Source: Pycnococcus provasolii
Taxonomy: Eukaryota > Chlorophyta > Pseudoscourfieldiophyceae > Pseudoscourfieldiales
NCBI GenBank assembly: GCA_049487715.1
Contig: CP150555.1
Location: forward strand, 806,001 to 870,000
Direction: 5' to 3'
Length of the DNA stretch: 64,000 nt
Part shown: positions 22,622 to 33,966 of the stretch, one piece after another
How the letters are laid out: every line of letters starts with the position of its first letter
Position numbering within the stretch: the stretch's first letter is position 1
Notes under the pieces: generated by a model
Seen by the model: only the letters and a program-made list of their open reading frames with translations
The model's database searches: none
What the model was told of the DNA's origin: nothing
Position numbers and translations under genes: made by a program

Positions 22622-24498
22622 CTATGTAACCGTTGGCTGGCTTACAACAAGTTCGCCAACGAGTTGTTGGAATGTCGGGCGATCCTTAGACGTTTCGAGC
22701 CAGCACCGAAGGGCAATATCTTTGACTTGCGGAACGCCGGCGATAGCCGCTTCGTTCCACTCGAGCGTACTCCTGATGAAGCGGGAACCTTCCCGCTGAA
22801 CGCTCGCAATGAACGGATAGATGTCAACTCCGTAGAATGGTCGTTGACGATGCATGAGTTCCCAAAGGATGACGCCGAACGAAAACACATCACACGGGTA
22901 GTCGTAGGGATCGTTGCGAAGAGCCTCCGGCGCGCAGTAGTAGGCTGCGCCGTGTTTTTTGGCAGACGAGGTTTGAGACAGCCGGCTGGTTTTCACCTTG
23001 CTGAGTCCAAAGTCGGTAATCTTTGCCTGCCCCTTCTTGTTCATCAGCACGTTGTTTGACGTCAGGTCGCGGTGAATGATGTGCTTGCTATGCAAGTACG
23101 CCATACCCTCGGCAATGTGCGAGCTCCAGGTCATTTTCATCCCCGTTGTCAGACGATCGGCAAACGCCTTTCCATCTGGAGTCATCTTGTGCACGACACT
23201 GGAAAGGCTGCCTCGATCCATGTACTCCAACACGATGGAGAGCTGCTGTGGTGCAATGATGACGCCCATCCAAAGCACAACATGCGGATGTCGCAGCTTA
23301 CGAAGAACAGACACCTCGCGTGCAAACTCCCTTAGCACGTCGGTGCCCGATTGGTCGATGAGACGCTTCACCGCGACCGTCGTGCCTACGTACTTGCCCT
23401 TGAATACTTCTCCAAACCCACCGATTCCGAGACGATTGTGCGGTCCCATGTAATTCTGGCCTCTGAAGACGATGTCTTCCAAGGGAATGCGGTTCTCCTC
23501 TATTCCAGGATCTACATCCAACAGCAGGCGCTCAACATCTAAGCCATTGCGAGCGGACACGTCGTCGTCGTCGTCGGAATTGTCAGAATCGTCGTCTTCG
23601 TCATCATCATCATCATCATCATCATCGTGGTCGTCGTCATTGTTAGAATCGTTCCCTCGTGCATCGCCACCGCTGTCGAACGTAAGCCTGGCCATAGCAT
23701 CTTCCACGGCTTTCACCGAAGGGTTGGTAAAAGGGGAAATGGCGTCGTCTTTCACCTCCGCAGCCTGTTGTCCCGCAGGCACATCCGGGCTTGAACCTAC
23801 CTCACTTGTTGCAGTCGCGTTGCCACTTAGGCTTCCAGCACGAGCCAAGATGATCGACTCCTCAACGTCGTGCGCGATGCTTGTTGCCAGCTCCTGCAAG
23901 TCACTCGCAAGTTGTTTCACATTTGGAGGACTCTCGTCAAAGTCGAATGACGGCTGAACATCGTCGACGTCCCAGCCTTGCTTTGTAGCAGACTGTAGAA
24001 CGCGATCTTTAAATTCGCCAGCATCTCGAATCAACAGCAACATCATCGCGTTCACCTCCTCTTGTACGCAGCTCATGTCATCATTGCCGCAAAAGTTTTT
24101 CAAGTGGAGCAGATCATGTGCTGACTTTTGTAACGTTGCTTGGATCCGCTCCAGCTCTCTTCGCTTGAACGTCTGCGAACTCTCGTATCCTCTCAGATTT
24201 TGCCGTGACGATGGGGTGGCGTTGGAGGCGATGCTGCCTGATGATTGCAAGTCATCGTTTCCGTACTCCTCCGGTGGCGATGGAGGGCGGCGACTACTCG
24301 CCGCCGCGGAGGACGCGGTAGACGAAGTGCGTACGAGAACGTCAGACTGGCCGAACCACTCAGTGGACACGCGCTCTCCTCTTCGCGGCATCCTTCCCGA
24401 CGACGGCGACGGCTCCTCGTGCTCAAGCAGCTCGGCATGCTCCGCGCGCTCCGTCCACTCTCTCGGCGTCGACGACGCAATGGGCGGTGGTGGCGGCG

Positions 24499-24530
<32 letters not shown>

Positions 24531-24961
24531 GTTGACGGCGCGATGCTGTCATTCAGAATGATACCCTCCGCTGCTAGTTCGTGCCTCTCATCGCTGAGAA
24601 ACCGCTGCTCGTGAGCTCGTCGCTTCGTGACAAGCGCACTGAGCCTCTCCGCATCCATCTGCACGTACTGCGGCTGCGAGCGCGTCCACTGCACCCCGTT
24701 TGGGTCTGTGTAGTCGACGTGCGCAGCCGTATTTCCCCTAACGTTGGTTGCTGGTGTGTTGACAACCGCCTGCAGTGTCACGGGCCTCTGCTTGAGGCTC
24801 TGCACAAAGTGCACGGTTACCTGCACGTCGAATCCCACGCGTGGCGAGTGCGTTCCTTCCCACTCGAACGGCGCCTCTGTAATGTTCGCTCGTCTTTGGT
24901 GGCTTTGTGGCAGCTTGATTTCGACGCGGTTGATGACGTCCCCGAGCGTCCAGTTGGTGCT

Positions 24962-24998
<37 letters not shown>

Positions 24999-25357
24999 CC
25001 GCCGCCTCTGCCGCCTCTGTCGCCCGCGCGAGCCACGCTCACACGCCACGCGAGCTCTGACGGTCTTCCAGGCACGGGCATGCCGGACGTGCGCACCTCA
25101 AGCGCGACGTTCCCTCTAATTTTGTGCGGCGGCGTAGCGGTGGTTGCGTTATGTGCGAGCGGTGCGAGGTCTAGCGACGTAGCGGTTTGTAGGAATCGTT
25201 CCGTTTCCTTGATGGATGAAACAGCGTTGTCCGAGTCGTCTCTCATGATGCCCGAGTCAGATCGCGTCATTGCTGTCGCGTTGGACACAGACCTGTGAAA
25301 GTCCGCGAGCGACAAGCCTTTTGACCTTTTGCCAAAACCACCGGAACTACTCGGCAT
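22622..25357 (-). CDS. Raf-like (TKL/MAPKKK) protein kinase
   Basis: 911 residues from the ATG at 25357. The N-terminal half is a regulatory region with an N-terminal beta-rich domain, a Q-run (~9 Gln) and Asp/Ser tracts including a long acidic stretch just before the kinase. The kinase domain spans roughly residues 635-905: glycine loop GIGGFGEVFKG, VAVKRL lysine, HPHVVLWMGV, the hinge LEYMDRGSL, catalytic loop HRDLTSNNVL, DFG in ITDFGLSK, AAYYCAPEAL and the Raf-like PYDYPCDVFSFGVILWEL. All catalytic residues are present. The family phosphorylates Ser/Thr in signalling cascades; the upstream signal here is unknown. Confidence 0.88.
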
Positions 25358-25737
25358 GGCTACTAAAGCACTTCACCACGGACTTTCCTGCTTCGGCAAC
25401 GCAACAAAATGGAAGAAATTAGAAAGGGCTTCTGGAGACGGAGAACAAAAAAGCAGGGAGGGACCCGTGGCCTGGGGGGGGGACCCGTGGCCGGGGATAG
25501 GAGGGGGATAGGCATAGGGTTAAAAAGTGCTTTTTAGTAGCAACGTGGTGCAATGGGGGTTTGGTTGGTTTGGTTTCGGGGTTTGGTTTGGTTTGGTTTC
25601 GGGGTTTTCTTTCTTACAGTTCCTCCGCCTTGTCATCCTTGTCATTCTCGTTTGTTTTTGTGTCCCTTGTACTGTACTTTACTTTTTACTTTACTTTGTT
25701 TTCATTCATGTTGCGTGTTGTTAACAGTAGGGTAGTC
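25358..25737. other. Intergenic region
   Basis: Holds two G-run/ACCCGTGGCC motifs at about 25467-25493, a GATAGG repeat, and a GGTTTGGTTTCGG short tandem repeat at 25560-25605. No gene seen. Confidence 0.4.
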
Positions 25738-26352
25738 CTACTGCACGCAGTACCCCGCCTGCGTGCGGTAAGCAGCCGCACACACAACCTTCGCAACGGC
25801 AGTCATCAGTGCGTACGCGCCGTTACAACTCAGCTGCGTCAACCAGAGAAATAACGCCGCCTGCGGGGTAAACTGCTGTCTGAGAAAGTTGTCGGGGTAG
25901 TTGCCCTCGTTGAAACGACCGCACGCGCCGTTGAACTCCGTGCCGAACACCAGGCCGTTGTACACGTCAGCTATCGTGTACGGGTGGTAGAACGACTTGT
26001 AGATGTTCGCAGGGTACTGGTAGTAGAACAGGTCGTCGAGGCGTAGCGGTATGCGCTTCGGGTCGTCGTTGAAGAAGATGCCGTAGTTCGCGGCGGTGGT
26101 AACTTTCTGAAGCGGCGTCTTGTATGTCGGCGCCGTCAGGCTGACTTGCTGCAGCGGCGCCGCTTCGAGAGAAACCAAAATAGGACTACCTGCACGGCTG
26201 ACGTCAATTTGCGGCGTTCCTGAGAAGGCTTTCTGCGCCGCCACCGCATTTACCGCGACCGAATGTTTGTTGTTTATGATAACGAGCAGCGCAAGTGCAA
26301 GTGCAAGTGCAGTTGTTGCGTTGATGATTCTCCTTTTCATTTTCAGGCTCAT
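25738..26352 (-). CDS. Hypothetical secreted or membrane-anchored protein
   Basis: 204 residues from the ATG at 26352 (MSLKMKRRIINATT). A basic start is followed by a hydrophobic run (ALALALALLVII), a signal peptide or anchor. The rest has no domain I recognise; it is rich in aromatic residues (FYYQYPANIYKSFYHPY) and has cysteines in the C-terminal third (C-x-R, LSCNGAY, VVCAAA, GYCVQ end), which suggests an extracytoplasmic disulfide-stabilised fold. Confidence 0.55.
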   Translation of the reverse strand: MSLKMKRRIINATTALALALALLVIINNKHSVAVNAVAAQKAFSGTPQIDVSRAGSPILVSLEAAPLQQVSLTAPTYKTPLQKVTTAANYGIFFNDDPKRIPLRLDDLFYYQYPANIYKSFYHPYTIADVYNGLVFGTEFNGACGRFNEGNYPDNFLRQQFTPQAALFLWLTQLSCNGAYALMTAVAKVVCAAAYRTQAGYCVQ

Positions 26353-26804
26353 GAACAACAATCACATAATGTCTTTCTTCCCAAAGAAACGCTTATAGCT
26401 TCTAATCAGAAAGATAATGATATGAACAATAACTTCTAATATACAGTAAGATAGACTAGGAACAAAGGAGCGAGTGAGGTGACAAGATCGCGAGAGGCAG
26501 CATCACCAGCAGCATCATCAACCTGTACCTGTCAAGCCCCTTGTGCATGTGACCCCCCCGGACGGAACCAGAACCATTAAAAAACAAAAAAAAACTTGGA
26601 GGAATTCGGTTCTGTCGTCACAGTAGAGGGTACCCGTAGAGGTTGAACTTTCCAAAAACAATTAGGGGTTGGCATTCAAAGAGGGAGGGTGATGGATGGA
26701 TTCGGGGATAGGAAAAGTTTCAACCCCCTCACAGTTACTTTTTCGTAAGACGATTTTCCACCACAAAGTTCCGGCTTCATTATCAGAAGCCAATAATAAT
26801 AAGA
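26353..26804. other. Divergent promoter region
   Basis: Separates the secreted protein and the divergently transcribed phytoene desaturase; both promoters must lie here. A C-run followed by GGACGG at about 26551 and A-runs are visible. No gene seen. Confidence 0.4.
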
Positions 26805-28400
26805 ATGCCCGCAGCGTTCAAGGTGCGTTCTTCCTTATCTCCGGCTCCTCGTAAGCCTGACATCGCACGGCCGCCGTACGACACGACGCCTGCATACAAG
26901 GAAGCGCAGAAGCTCTCCGCAAAACTCAAAGGAGCTGGAGCACTTCAACGCGCGAAGAAAAAACTTAACGTCGCCGTCATCGGAGGAGGACTCGCAGGCC
27001 TGTCGACGGCGAAATATCTCGCTGATGCAGGACACACGCCGCACGTCCTCGAGGCGGAATCCGTGCTTGGAGGAAAGGTCGCGGCTTGGCGCGACGACGA
27101 CGGCGACGCGTACGAAACGGGACTGCACGTCTTCTTTGGCGCATACCCGAACACGCTCAACCTGTTTCGTGAACTCGGCATCGAAGATCGTCTGCAGTGG
27201 AAAAGTCACGAGATGATTTTCAGCCTTCCGAATGAACCTGGCGCATTCACGCGCTTCGAGTTTCCACCACTTCCCGCTCCTCTCAACGCCGCGGTTGCCA
27301 TCCTATCCAACGAAAAACTGCTCACGTGGCCGGAAAAAATCAGATTCGGACTAGCACTCGTGCCCGCTATAGTGGGAGGAGACTCGTACATAGAAGAGCA
27401 AGACGACGTTACAGTTAGCCAGTGGATGAGCAAGTACGGAGTGCCCAAGCGCGTGCAAGACGAGGTGATTAACGCCATTGCCAAAGCTCTGAATTTCATC
27501 GATGCCGACGATCTTAGCATGCAAGTTGTTCTTGTGGCAATCAACCGGTTCCTGAGAGAAACGCATGGCAGTAAGGTGGCATTCCTCGACGGCCTTCCTC
27601 CCGAGCGATTATGCCAGCCGATGGCTGATCACGCGACGTCGACGTCGGGTGGAGGTACCGTCAGAATGGACGCTCGTCTCAAATCGATCGTTCCGACGGA
27701 CGACTTGACGCGCATCGACCACGTCATCTTGACATCAGGCGAGCGTGTCGACGCAGATGCGTTTGTGATCGCCGTTCCGGTGGATAAGCTGAAGCTACTG
27801 CTTCCACCAAAGTGGCGTGAGCAGCACTTCAAAACTCTCGATAGCTTAGAGGGTGTGCCCGTCATTAATCTCCACCTCTTCTTCGACAGGAAGCTTAACG
27901 TGGAAAACAATCTGCTGTTCGCTCGTTCGTCGCTGCTTTCGGTGTACGCCGACATGACGGAGACGTGCCGCGAATACGCGGAGAACACCAGCACCGGCGG
28001 AAGCATGCTGGAGCTTGTATTCGCACCTGCCGCGGACTACATGACGGCATCCGACGATGCCGTCGTCGATGCGGCGATGCGCGAACTCGAGCGCGTCACG
28101 GGTGGGGTCGTCACGCCATCTCCTACGTCGCCAGACGCCCCACGCCTCGTGAAGAGCATTGTCGTGCGGACGAACCGTAGCGTATACCAAGCGAATGCAG
28201 GAACAGGGAAAGCGCGAGCGACCCAGGCTACTCCCATACCGAACTTGTTTCTCGCGGGATGCCACACCAGGCAGAAGTACCTTGCGAGCATGGAGGGTGC
28301 GATTCTCAGCGGCAAGCTCGCCGCCGAGGCGGTCAGCGAAGCGGAGATGCAACTCGCCGCCGAGGCGGTCAGCAACGCGGAGATGCGACTCTCCGCGTAA
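26805..28400 (+). CDS. PDS: Phytoene desaturase family enzyme (plastid)
   Basis: 531 residues from the ATG at 26805, with a basic ~50-residue leader. The dinucleotide fold starts at VAVIGGGLAGLS (about 57-67), followed by the plant-type PDS signatures HVFFGAYPNTLNLF, ELGIEDRLQWK, LTWPEKIRFGLALVPAI, GSKVAFLDGLPPERLC and LLSVYADMTETC. This enzyme introduces the first double bonds into 15-cis-phytoene in plastid carotenoid synthesis, using FAD and plastoquinone. Odd point: the C-terminal FAD motif reads LAGCHTRQKYLASMEGA, with Cys486 where the family normally has Asp. The C-terminus also carries a tandem duplication (AAEAVSEAEMQL / AAEAVSNAEMRL). It could be a diverged paralogue, but overall similarity is high. 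Confidence 0.9.
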   Translation: MPAAFKVRSSLSPAPRKPDIARPPYDTTPAYKEAQKLSAKLKGAGALQRAKKKLNVAVIGGGLAGLSTAKYLADAGHTPHVLEAESVLGGKVAAWRDDDGDAYETGLHVFFGAYPNTLNLFRELGIEDRLQWKSHEMIFSLPNEPGAFTRFEFPPLPAPLNAAVAILSNEKLLTWPEKIRFGLALVPAIVGGDSYIEEQDDVTVSQWMSKYGVPKRVQDEVINAIAKALNFIDADDLSMQVVLVAINRFLRETHGSKVAFLDGLPPERLCQPMADHATSTSGGGTVRMDARLKSIVPTDDLTRIDHVILTSGERVDADAFVIAVPVDKLKLLLPPKWREQHFKTLDSLEGVPVINLHLFFDRKLNVENNLLFARSSLLSVYADMTETCREYAENTSTGGSMLELVFAPAADYMTASDDAVVDAAMRELERVTGGVVTPSPTSPDAPRLVKSIVVRTNRSVYQANAGTGKARATQATPIPNLFLAGCHTRQKYLASMEGAILSGKLAAEAVSEAEMQLAAEAVSNAEMRLSA

Positions 28401-28534
28401 ATAAAAAATGAAATTTGTAATAATTTTGTCTCTTTGTTTGTTGTGCACTTCTTTTGTTTGTTTGTTTGTTTGTTCAGAATAAATTCAATCATATCATAAT
28501 ACATTTTGTAACAGAAAAGCGCAAAGGTGGCCTT

Positions 28535-30290
28535 TTAAATTTTGGCTTTCTTTTGCTTTCGCGTCGCTGCATTCTCCGATGCCCGCTTCGATCGAAGCTT
28601 CCTCAATTTGGCGAGTCTGCGTCGCCACTCCTCACCACCGTCCGCTGATGCCAAGATAGCATCAACAGCTCGCATCGATGCCGCATTTGAGATAGCAGCA
28701 TCACACCATGCGCTAATTAACGACTCGCGAAGATCTTCCGACGCAAGCAAGTTGTCTACATCGGCATGATCACCCTCTGGTACTCCGCATGCGACGTACG
28801 CCGCCGCAAGCAGTCGTCGCGCCGTCGAACGCACATCGTCCGCAGACTCACTTGGCGGAGACGGGAGAAAGTGCCGTCCCGTGAGGGCGCAAGCACGCAT
28901 CGCTGCAGAGCTTGCTACAAATCCGTCCACAACGACAAAGTCTTCTTCTTCTGTCGTCGTCGTCGTCGTCGCCGCCAGCGCCCATCCCAGATGTTTTCAA
29001 CATGCGCACATGCCGCCTGAGAAGTTCCATTTGTGTCGATACGTACGTCCTAATGCCATGACGCGCGTCGTCCGAAAGTGAAGCAGCTTCTGGACTCATC
29101 GTGCGTGCATGCACCTTCGCAAGACGTGCAATCATTCCTTGTAGAGAAGCGTGCAAGGCGCGCTGTCCACGACGAATTGGCGACGCTGCCGTGTCCGCAT
29201 TCACGAGCAGCGTGCGGTACCAATCGCTCTCGTCTGATGCACGCAGAGACATTTCTCTGAGGAGGTCATCTTCGTGAGAGGCATCATTCCATCTGAGTGT
29301 CCAGCCACTGCTCGTGTTCTTGCAAGATGAAACGTGCTGTCGTGCCGCCCTGAGCAATCCATAAGCCTCCAATTTTTCCTCCTCGTCGTCGTCGTCTACG
29401 CGCCCGCCATTCACCCAGGCACGGTACAGCGCGTCGATTTCATCATCGTCGAAGCGAAGGACGAAGGCGTCGTCATCATTCTTATCAAGGCAAAAGCCAT
29501 ATCCGCACAGAAGTTCTCCATTTCCCTTTGGGCCGTAGTTGGCAAAGCAGGTGTTGGTATTGCTATCGTGGTTTGTTTGCGGTGGTTGTTCGGCGTGCAG
29601 CACGAATTCGTCAGCGCCTTGGTCGTACCGCCACGTCGACCTGGCCGCTCTATCGTGATCAAGGAGATCCCAGACGGGTCCCATGCACATGACTGCTTTG
29701 TCGTTTGAACATGGTATGCGCCAAGCTCTTGAGAGCACCATGACGAGCGTCCACAAAGCTGTTTCTTCTGAAGAGAAGTCTGCAAGTCTTCCTCTGAGTT
29801 TGTCGAGGTCGCGGTACTGTTTGACGACGGCGTCGTGTGCCTGCGTTCCTTCCAGTACAGCCAGCGCTGTTGTTTTTCCCCACGTGATTGGCATGGCTGA
29901 CATGTCTTCCAATGTCGGCAGCGCGTTGATATACGGCGTGTACGCTGACGTTGGGTCAGCCTTTAGTCGTGCAAGTTTCACCGCGAGGCGTATGCGCTCG
30001 TCGGAGTCCGATAGATGCGTCTGTATCGAGTTGTTGTGCTCGTCACGGTCTTCGTCTTGAACGTGTATCATGAGTTGGCGAGGCACGCGAACGACGAGGG
30101 CTCGTGATGCGTGGTGTGGTGACGTACATGTTTGTGACGACGGTACGAGTTGTATGCACGTTTCTTCAATCGTCGGCTCGTACAGGTGCGCAGGACCTGC
30201 ACAAGTCACGCGGAGTCTGTGCGTTGTCGCCCACTCGTAGCACGCCTCGATGGCCTGCGCACGACCGTTGAGCTGCTGCGTCGCCGCCAT
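28535..30290 (-). CDS. SET-domain lysine methyltransferase, Rubisco-LSMT/SETD3-like (apparent frameshift)
   Basis: The ATG at 30290 opens a frame with the split SET fold of the LSMT/SETD3 class: VRVPRQLMIHV near the N-terminus, a long insert, and the C-terminal SET signature CFANYGPKGNGELLCGYGF (cofactor and pseudoknot region). An LSMT-type helical substrate-binding domain follows (LLREMSLRASDESDWYRTLL...). The frame then shifts by one base inside the GAC/GAAGAA repeat at about 28940-28970; the other frame continues EEEDFVVVDGFVASSAAMRACALTGRHFLP through a basic tail ending at 28535. The acidic tract reads through smoothly if the shift is corrected. Non-histone protein methylation, possibly plastid or cytosolic, is inferred. 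Confidence 0.72.
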
Positions 30291-31336
30291 GCTGCTTATC
30301 TTAGCGGTACACGTGGAAAATGAAAAACAAAAAACAGACAGCTCTAACCCTAACCCTAACCCTAACCCTAACCCTATTACCGATTTCTGCGCCCTCCATC
30401 AACACCTCCCTCATGGGCTGTACCCGGTAGGCTTTATTTATCATAGGCCTTTCAGGGCACGTTTCGGTTCCCACTCCTTCCTGGAGCGAGTTTGCGTGAT
30501 CACCGCTCGTCAGGCTCACCCTTTCTTTTCGCAGAGACGCAGACCCCTACATATGTAAACTTAAAAAAAGTTTACCCATACAATACAAGTGGTCGCCCTC
30601 CACTCGTCTTTGACCATCCTCTGCATCCAGAGAAAATGTCGCTCAACCTCACGGGAAGGATGAGAATAGCGAGAGTAGGAGTCCTGATGACGCCCATGAG
30701 TCATGATGGCAAACGACCGGCCAACAGAACCAGCCCTAACCCAAACAACCAGTCAAACAACCTCTGGGATTCTTCTCAGGTGCACGAAACTAGCCTCGTT
30801 CGACCACTGACTGATCTGTGAGCACTTTGAAGTGAGAAACCTGACCTGGCACCTGACAGCCTCAGCCTGAGAAGCTGTGAGGCGTGAGCGTTGTGCAGGA
30901 GGACTGGAGGAGTGCTTCCTTGTGAGGAATCCGTTGAGGAGGCTCACTCACCGTCTCACCCCAGGCCCAGGGAGGGGAGGAAGCCACCATGGGCCGTGGT
31001 TGGAGAGTGACTCGCCTTGGATCCCAACCGCTTTCGACCTGCAAGAAACAGCCAGCCGGTGGAAACCTCTCGTTGAAACAAACAAAACGAGTACACAATT
31101 TTCTATCAAGAGACTAGAGAGTTGGCGGCCGAGACCACACCTTAATTACAAGTCCCTTTCCCGCGGGCTGCCGGGGAGCTTTCTCGCAAGACTCGCATCT
31201 CGGCATCTCGGCATCTCGGGGAGAGGGAGAGAGCTAAACCTTTAGGGGAGAAGTTCGAGCTCACCCCCCCCGGCTGCCCGGCCGGCCCTCGGAGGCTTGC
31301 TCTTCGCTAGTCTATCGCCTTTCCTAGTCTAGTTTC
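30291..31336. other. Intergenic region with interstitial telomere repeats
   Basis: About 1 kb between divergent genes. No supported gene. It holds the CCCTAA tract (separate entry), a CTAACCC motif at about 30734, a triple repeat of GCATCTCGG at about 31196-31220 and a C-run at about 31265-31272. Confidence 0.4.
30344..30376. repeat. Interstitial telomeric repeat (CCCTAA)n
   Basis: Five and a half uninterrupted CTAACC hexamers between the SET-protein and cation-channel genes, about 20 kb internal to the terminal TTAGGG tracts and in the opposite orientation. Confidence 0.9.
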
Positions 31337-33922
31337 ATGGCGGTGACGTTTCTTGACGGCTCCGAAGAACGCGCGCGTGTTCCTCGGGGGGGAGGGCCTG
31401 ATGCTGGTGGTGATGCGGATTTGGATGGTGTTGTTGGACCCTCGTCAACAACCCGGGGGCCATCCTCGGTGCCCGCCCCCCCGGAGACGTTCACGTCTTC
31501 AGACGGAAGCATGCACACAGGCTACGATATTAGGCACAAACTACAAATGTACCAGGAGTTTAAGAGACAGCACCAGGAGAAAATCAGGGCGAGTGAGGCG
31601 ACGAACGACTCGACAAGTGAGCAGGCGGAGGCGGCCAACGCGACGGAAGTGGACCCTGCAACGTCGCCTTGGCACTTCGTCGCGCACCACGCGTTCGAGA
31701 TCATGGACGGAAAGTACGGGCTGTACAGCCAGTCTATCGTCATCGTCGCAATCCTAGGAGCGGCCGTCCTCGCGGGCGTCAAGCAGAGCAGCGATAAGGA
31801 AGATCCCGCGGTTGACGCGCTGGAGATGGTCATATCCGTCATCTTCTTGCTCGAGGCGTTCTTGAAAATACTTGGAGGAGGGGACACGGACCCGCCGGCG
31901 CACCTTGTCGAGAGCGAGATGGAGAAGTACAACGACCTCGACGCCGACGACCCGAAGAAGCAGAAGCCGTTCCGCGTTAGGCTTGTGCGCAGCGCGCCGC
32001 ACAAGTACTTCTACTCGGCGTGGAACTGCTTCGACTTCGTCGTCACCATCGTGTGCTTCCTTCCCATATCGTCCGCCGGCCTCGTGCTTCGCCTGCTGCG
32101 ACTGCTGCGACTGCTGCGACTGCTCAACGTCGTGCCGCAGCTGCAGCTCATCCTGCGCGGCCTGTCCGTGGGCATGACGAGCATCGTCGTCATCCTCTTC
32201 CTCCTCTTCTTAGTCTTCTACATGTACGCCATCGTCGGAATCGTGCTGTTCCAGCCCAACGACCCGACGCACTTCCGAAGCCTTGACATCGCGCTGCTGT
32301 CCATGTTCCGCATCGTCACGCTGGAAGATTGGACGGACGTCATGTACATCAACTGGTACGGGTGCAGCAAGTACGGCTACACCGAGGGGACGGTGGACAA
32401 AAACTTTGACTGCACGAGAAGCGACTCGCACGGCATCATCTCCATCGTCTACCACGTCAGCCTCGTGCTTGGCGGAAGCCTCGTCATGCTCAGCCTTTTC
32501 GTGGGCGTGATCACCACCTCGATGCAGGATGAGAGCGACGCGTACACGGCAAAGAAGAACGAGATCATGCTGCGCAACAAGGTGAAGCACACGAAAAGTG
32601 CGCAGCAAAGCGACGAGCGCGTGCGCGATGTGGTGCAGTGCGCTCTCGGCGGAAAGTCGGAACGGCTGGAGGAGCTTATTCTTGAGGTTCGCAACGAACG
32701 CAAAACCAAGTCCGTGATTGAGTCGATGAATCTGCCACCCTTTCTCGTTTCGTACCAGAACTTTGCCAACAAGGTCGACAACATATTGGAGGGCGAAAGG
32801 TTCAACAGCTTCACGGGCATCATCATCTTGATTGCCTCGGTGCTCATTGGCATCCGGATGGACCCGACGCTCGACAAGGACGAAGGTGTGAAGGCTCTCG
32901 ACTTCATCTGCCTCCTCTACTTCACCGTCGAGGTGGTGGTCAAGCTCGTCGCCTGCGGCGTCGAGCCGTGGAAGTACGTGATGAGCGGGTGGAATAACTT
33001 CGACTTCGTCGTGGTCGTGCTGAGCTGGTACTACTCGACGATGAAGGTGGTGCGCATCGTTCGATTGCTGCGCGTGCCCAAGCTCGTGAGCGCGTTCCCT
33101 CAGATGCAGGTGATCATCGAGGGTCTCATCCAGGGACTCTACTCGGTCGTTTACATCCTGCTCCTCATGCTGCTGCAGTTTTACATGTTTGCAATCATTG
33201 GCATGATGCTGTTCAAGGAAAACGACCCGTGGCACTTTGGAACGATATCTCGGACCTTCGTCTCGCTGTTTCGCTGCGCGACGCTCGAGGACTGGACGGA
33301 TGTGATGTACATCAACATCTACGGATGCCACCGGTATCCAGAGAACCCGCTGAACGATGCATCGGCGTACACGAGCCTCACGGGCATGTCATGCAAGCCT
33401 GAGGCGCGAGGATGGGTCGCCGCGTTTTACTTCGTCGCGTTCATCGTCATCGGTAGCCTCGTGACGCTGAGCCTCTTCGTGGGCGTAGTGACGACGGGCA
33501 TGCAGGATGCCGCGGACAGCCTTTTGAAGCAGACGACGGAGCGCAAGGAGCTTGCGGTGCTGCGGAAGCGGTTCAACGCCACCGAGTCGGAAATTGGGAT
33601 GCTCAATCGCGTGTTTGACTTCTTCGACTTGGATGGCGAGGGAACGATGACGATCGACGAGCTGGAGCACGTCTTAAATTTCATCGACCGCGGCGTGACG
33701 ACGGCAGATCTGAACTCGATTCTGAAGACGCTCGACGCGAACGACGACGGCATCGTCAACAGATCAGAGTTCTTGACGATGTGCTTAGTATTGCAAGGTC
33801 GCAAGGCGGAGCAGGTGGAGGAAGATGTGAAAACAAGCGGCGGGCTCGTTGGCCGCTTATTAGGTAAAATTGGCTCGCGATTATTTTCTCCGAAGAAAGA
33901 TGAAGAAAGTGATGGTGCATGA
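31337..33922 (+). CDS. Two-domain voltage-gated cation channel with C-terminal EF-hands
   Basis: 861 residues from the ATG at 31337. Two homologous six-helix domains: S4 of domain I has Arg every third residue (LRLLRLLRLLRLL), and domain II reads MKVVRIVRLLRVPK. Each pore has the same filter TLEDWTDVMYIN (Thr328-Trp332 and Thr649-Trp653), closer to four-domain Cav/NaChBac-type filters (T-x-E-x-W) than to plant TPC1. Two EF-hand loops follow at about 764-775 (DLDGEG) and 800-811 (DANDDG). Two-domain channels assemble as dimers; the acidic filter predicts Ca2+ or Na+ conductance, and the EF-hands predict Ca2+ feedback. Location (plasma membrane, vacuole or flagellum) cannot be read from the sequence. 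Confidence 0.87.
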   Translation: MAVTFLDGSEERARVPRGGGPDAGGDADLDGVVGPSSTTRGPSSVPAPPETFTSSDGSMHTGYDIRHKLQMYQEFKRQHQEKIRASEATNDSTSEQAEAANATEVDPATSPWHFVAHHAFEIMDGKYGLYSQSIVIVAILGAAVLAGVKQSSDKEDPAVDALEMVISVIFLLEAFLKILGGGDTDPPAHLVESEMEKYNDLDADDPKKQKPFRVRLVRSAPHKYFYSAWNCFDFVVTIVCFLPISSAGLVLRLLRLLRLLRLLNVVPQLQLILRGLSVGMTSIVVILFLLFLVFYMYAIVGIVLFQPNDPTHFRSLDIALLSMFRIVTLEDWTDVMYINWYGCSKYGYTEGTVDKNFDCTRSDSHGIISIVYHVSLVLGGSLVMLSLFVGVITTSMQDESDAYTAKKNEIMLRNKVKHTKSAQQSDERVRDVVQCALGGKSERLEELILEVRNERKTKSVIESMNLPPFLVSYQNFANKVDNILEGERFNSFTGIIILIASVLIGIRMDPTLDKDEGVKALDFICLLYFTVEVVVKLVACGVEPWKYVMSGWNNFDFVVVVLSWYYSTMKVVRIVRLLRVPKLVSAFPQMQVIIEGLIQGLYSVVYILLLMLLQFYMFAIIGMMLFKENDPWHFGTISRTFVSLFRCATLEDWTDVMYINIYGCHRYPENPLNDASAYTSLTGMSCKPEARGWVAAFYFVAFIVIGSLVTLSLFVGVVTTGMQDAADSLLKQTTERKELAVLRKRFNATESEIGMLNRVFDFFDLDGEGTMTIDELEHVLNFIDRGVTTADLNSILKTLDANDDGIVNRSEFLTMCLVLQGRKAEQVEEDVKTSGGLVGRLLGKIGSRLFSPKKDEESDGA

Positions 33923-33966
33923 GTAACATGATCTGATAAAACTTTTCTAAATTCATAGTACTATGG

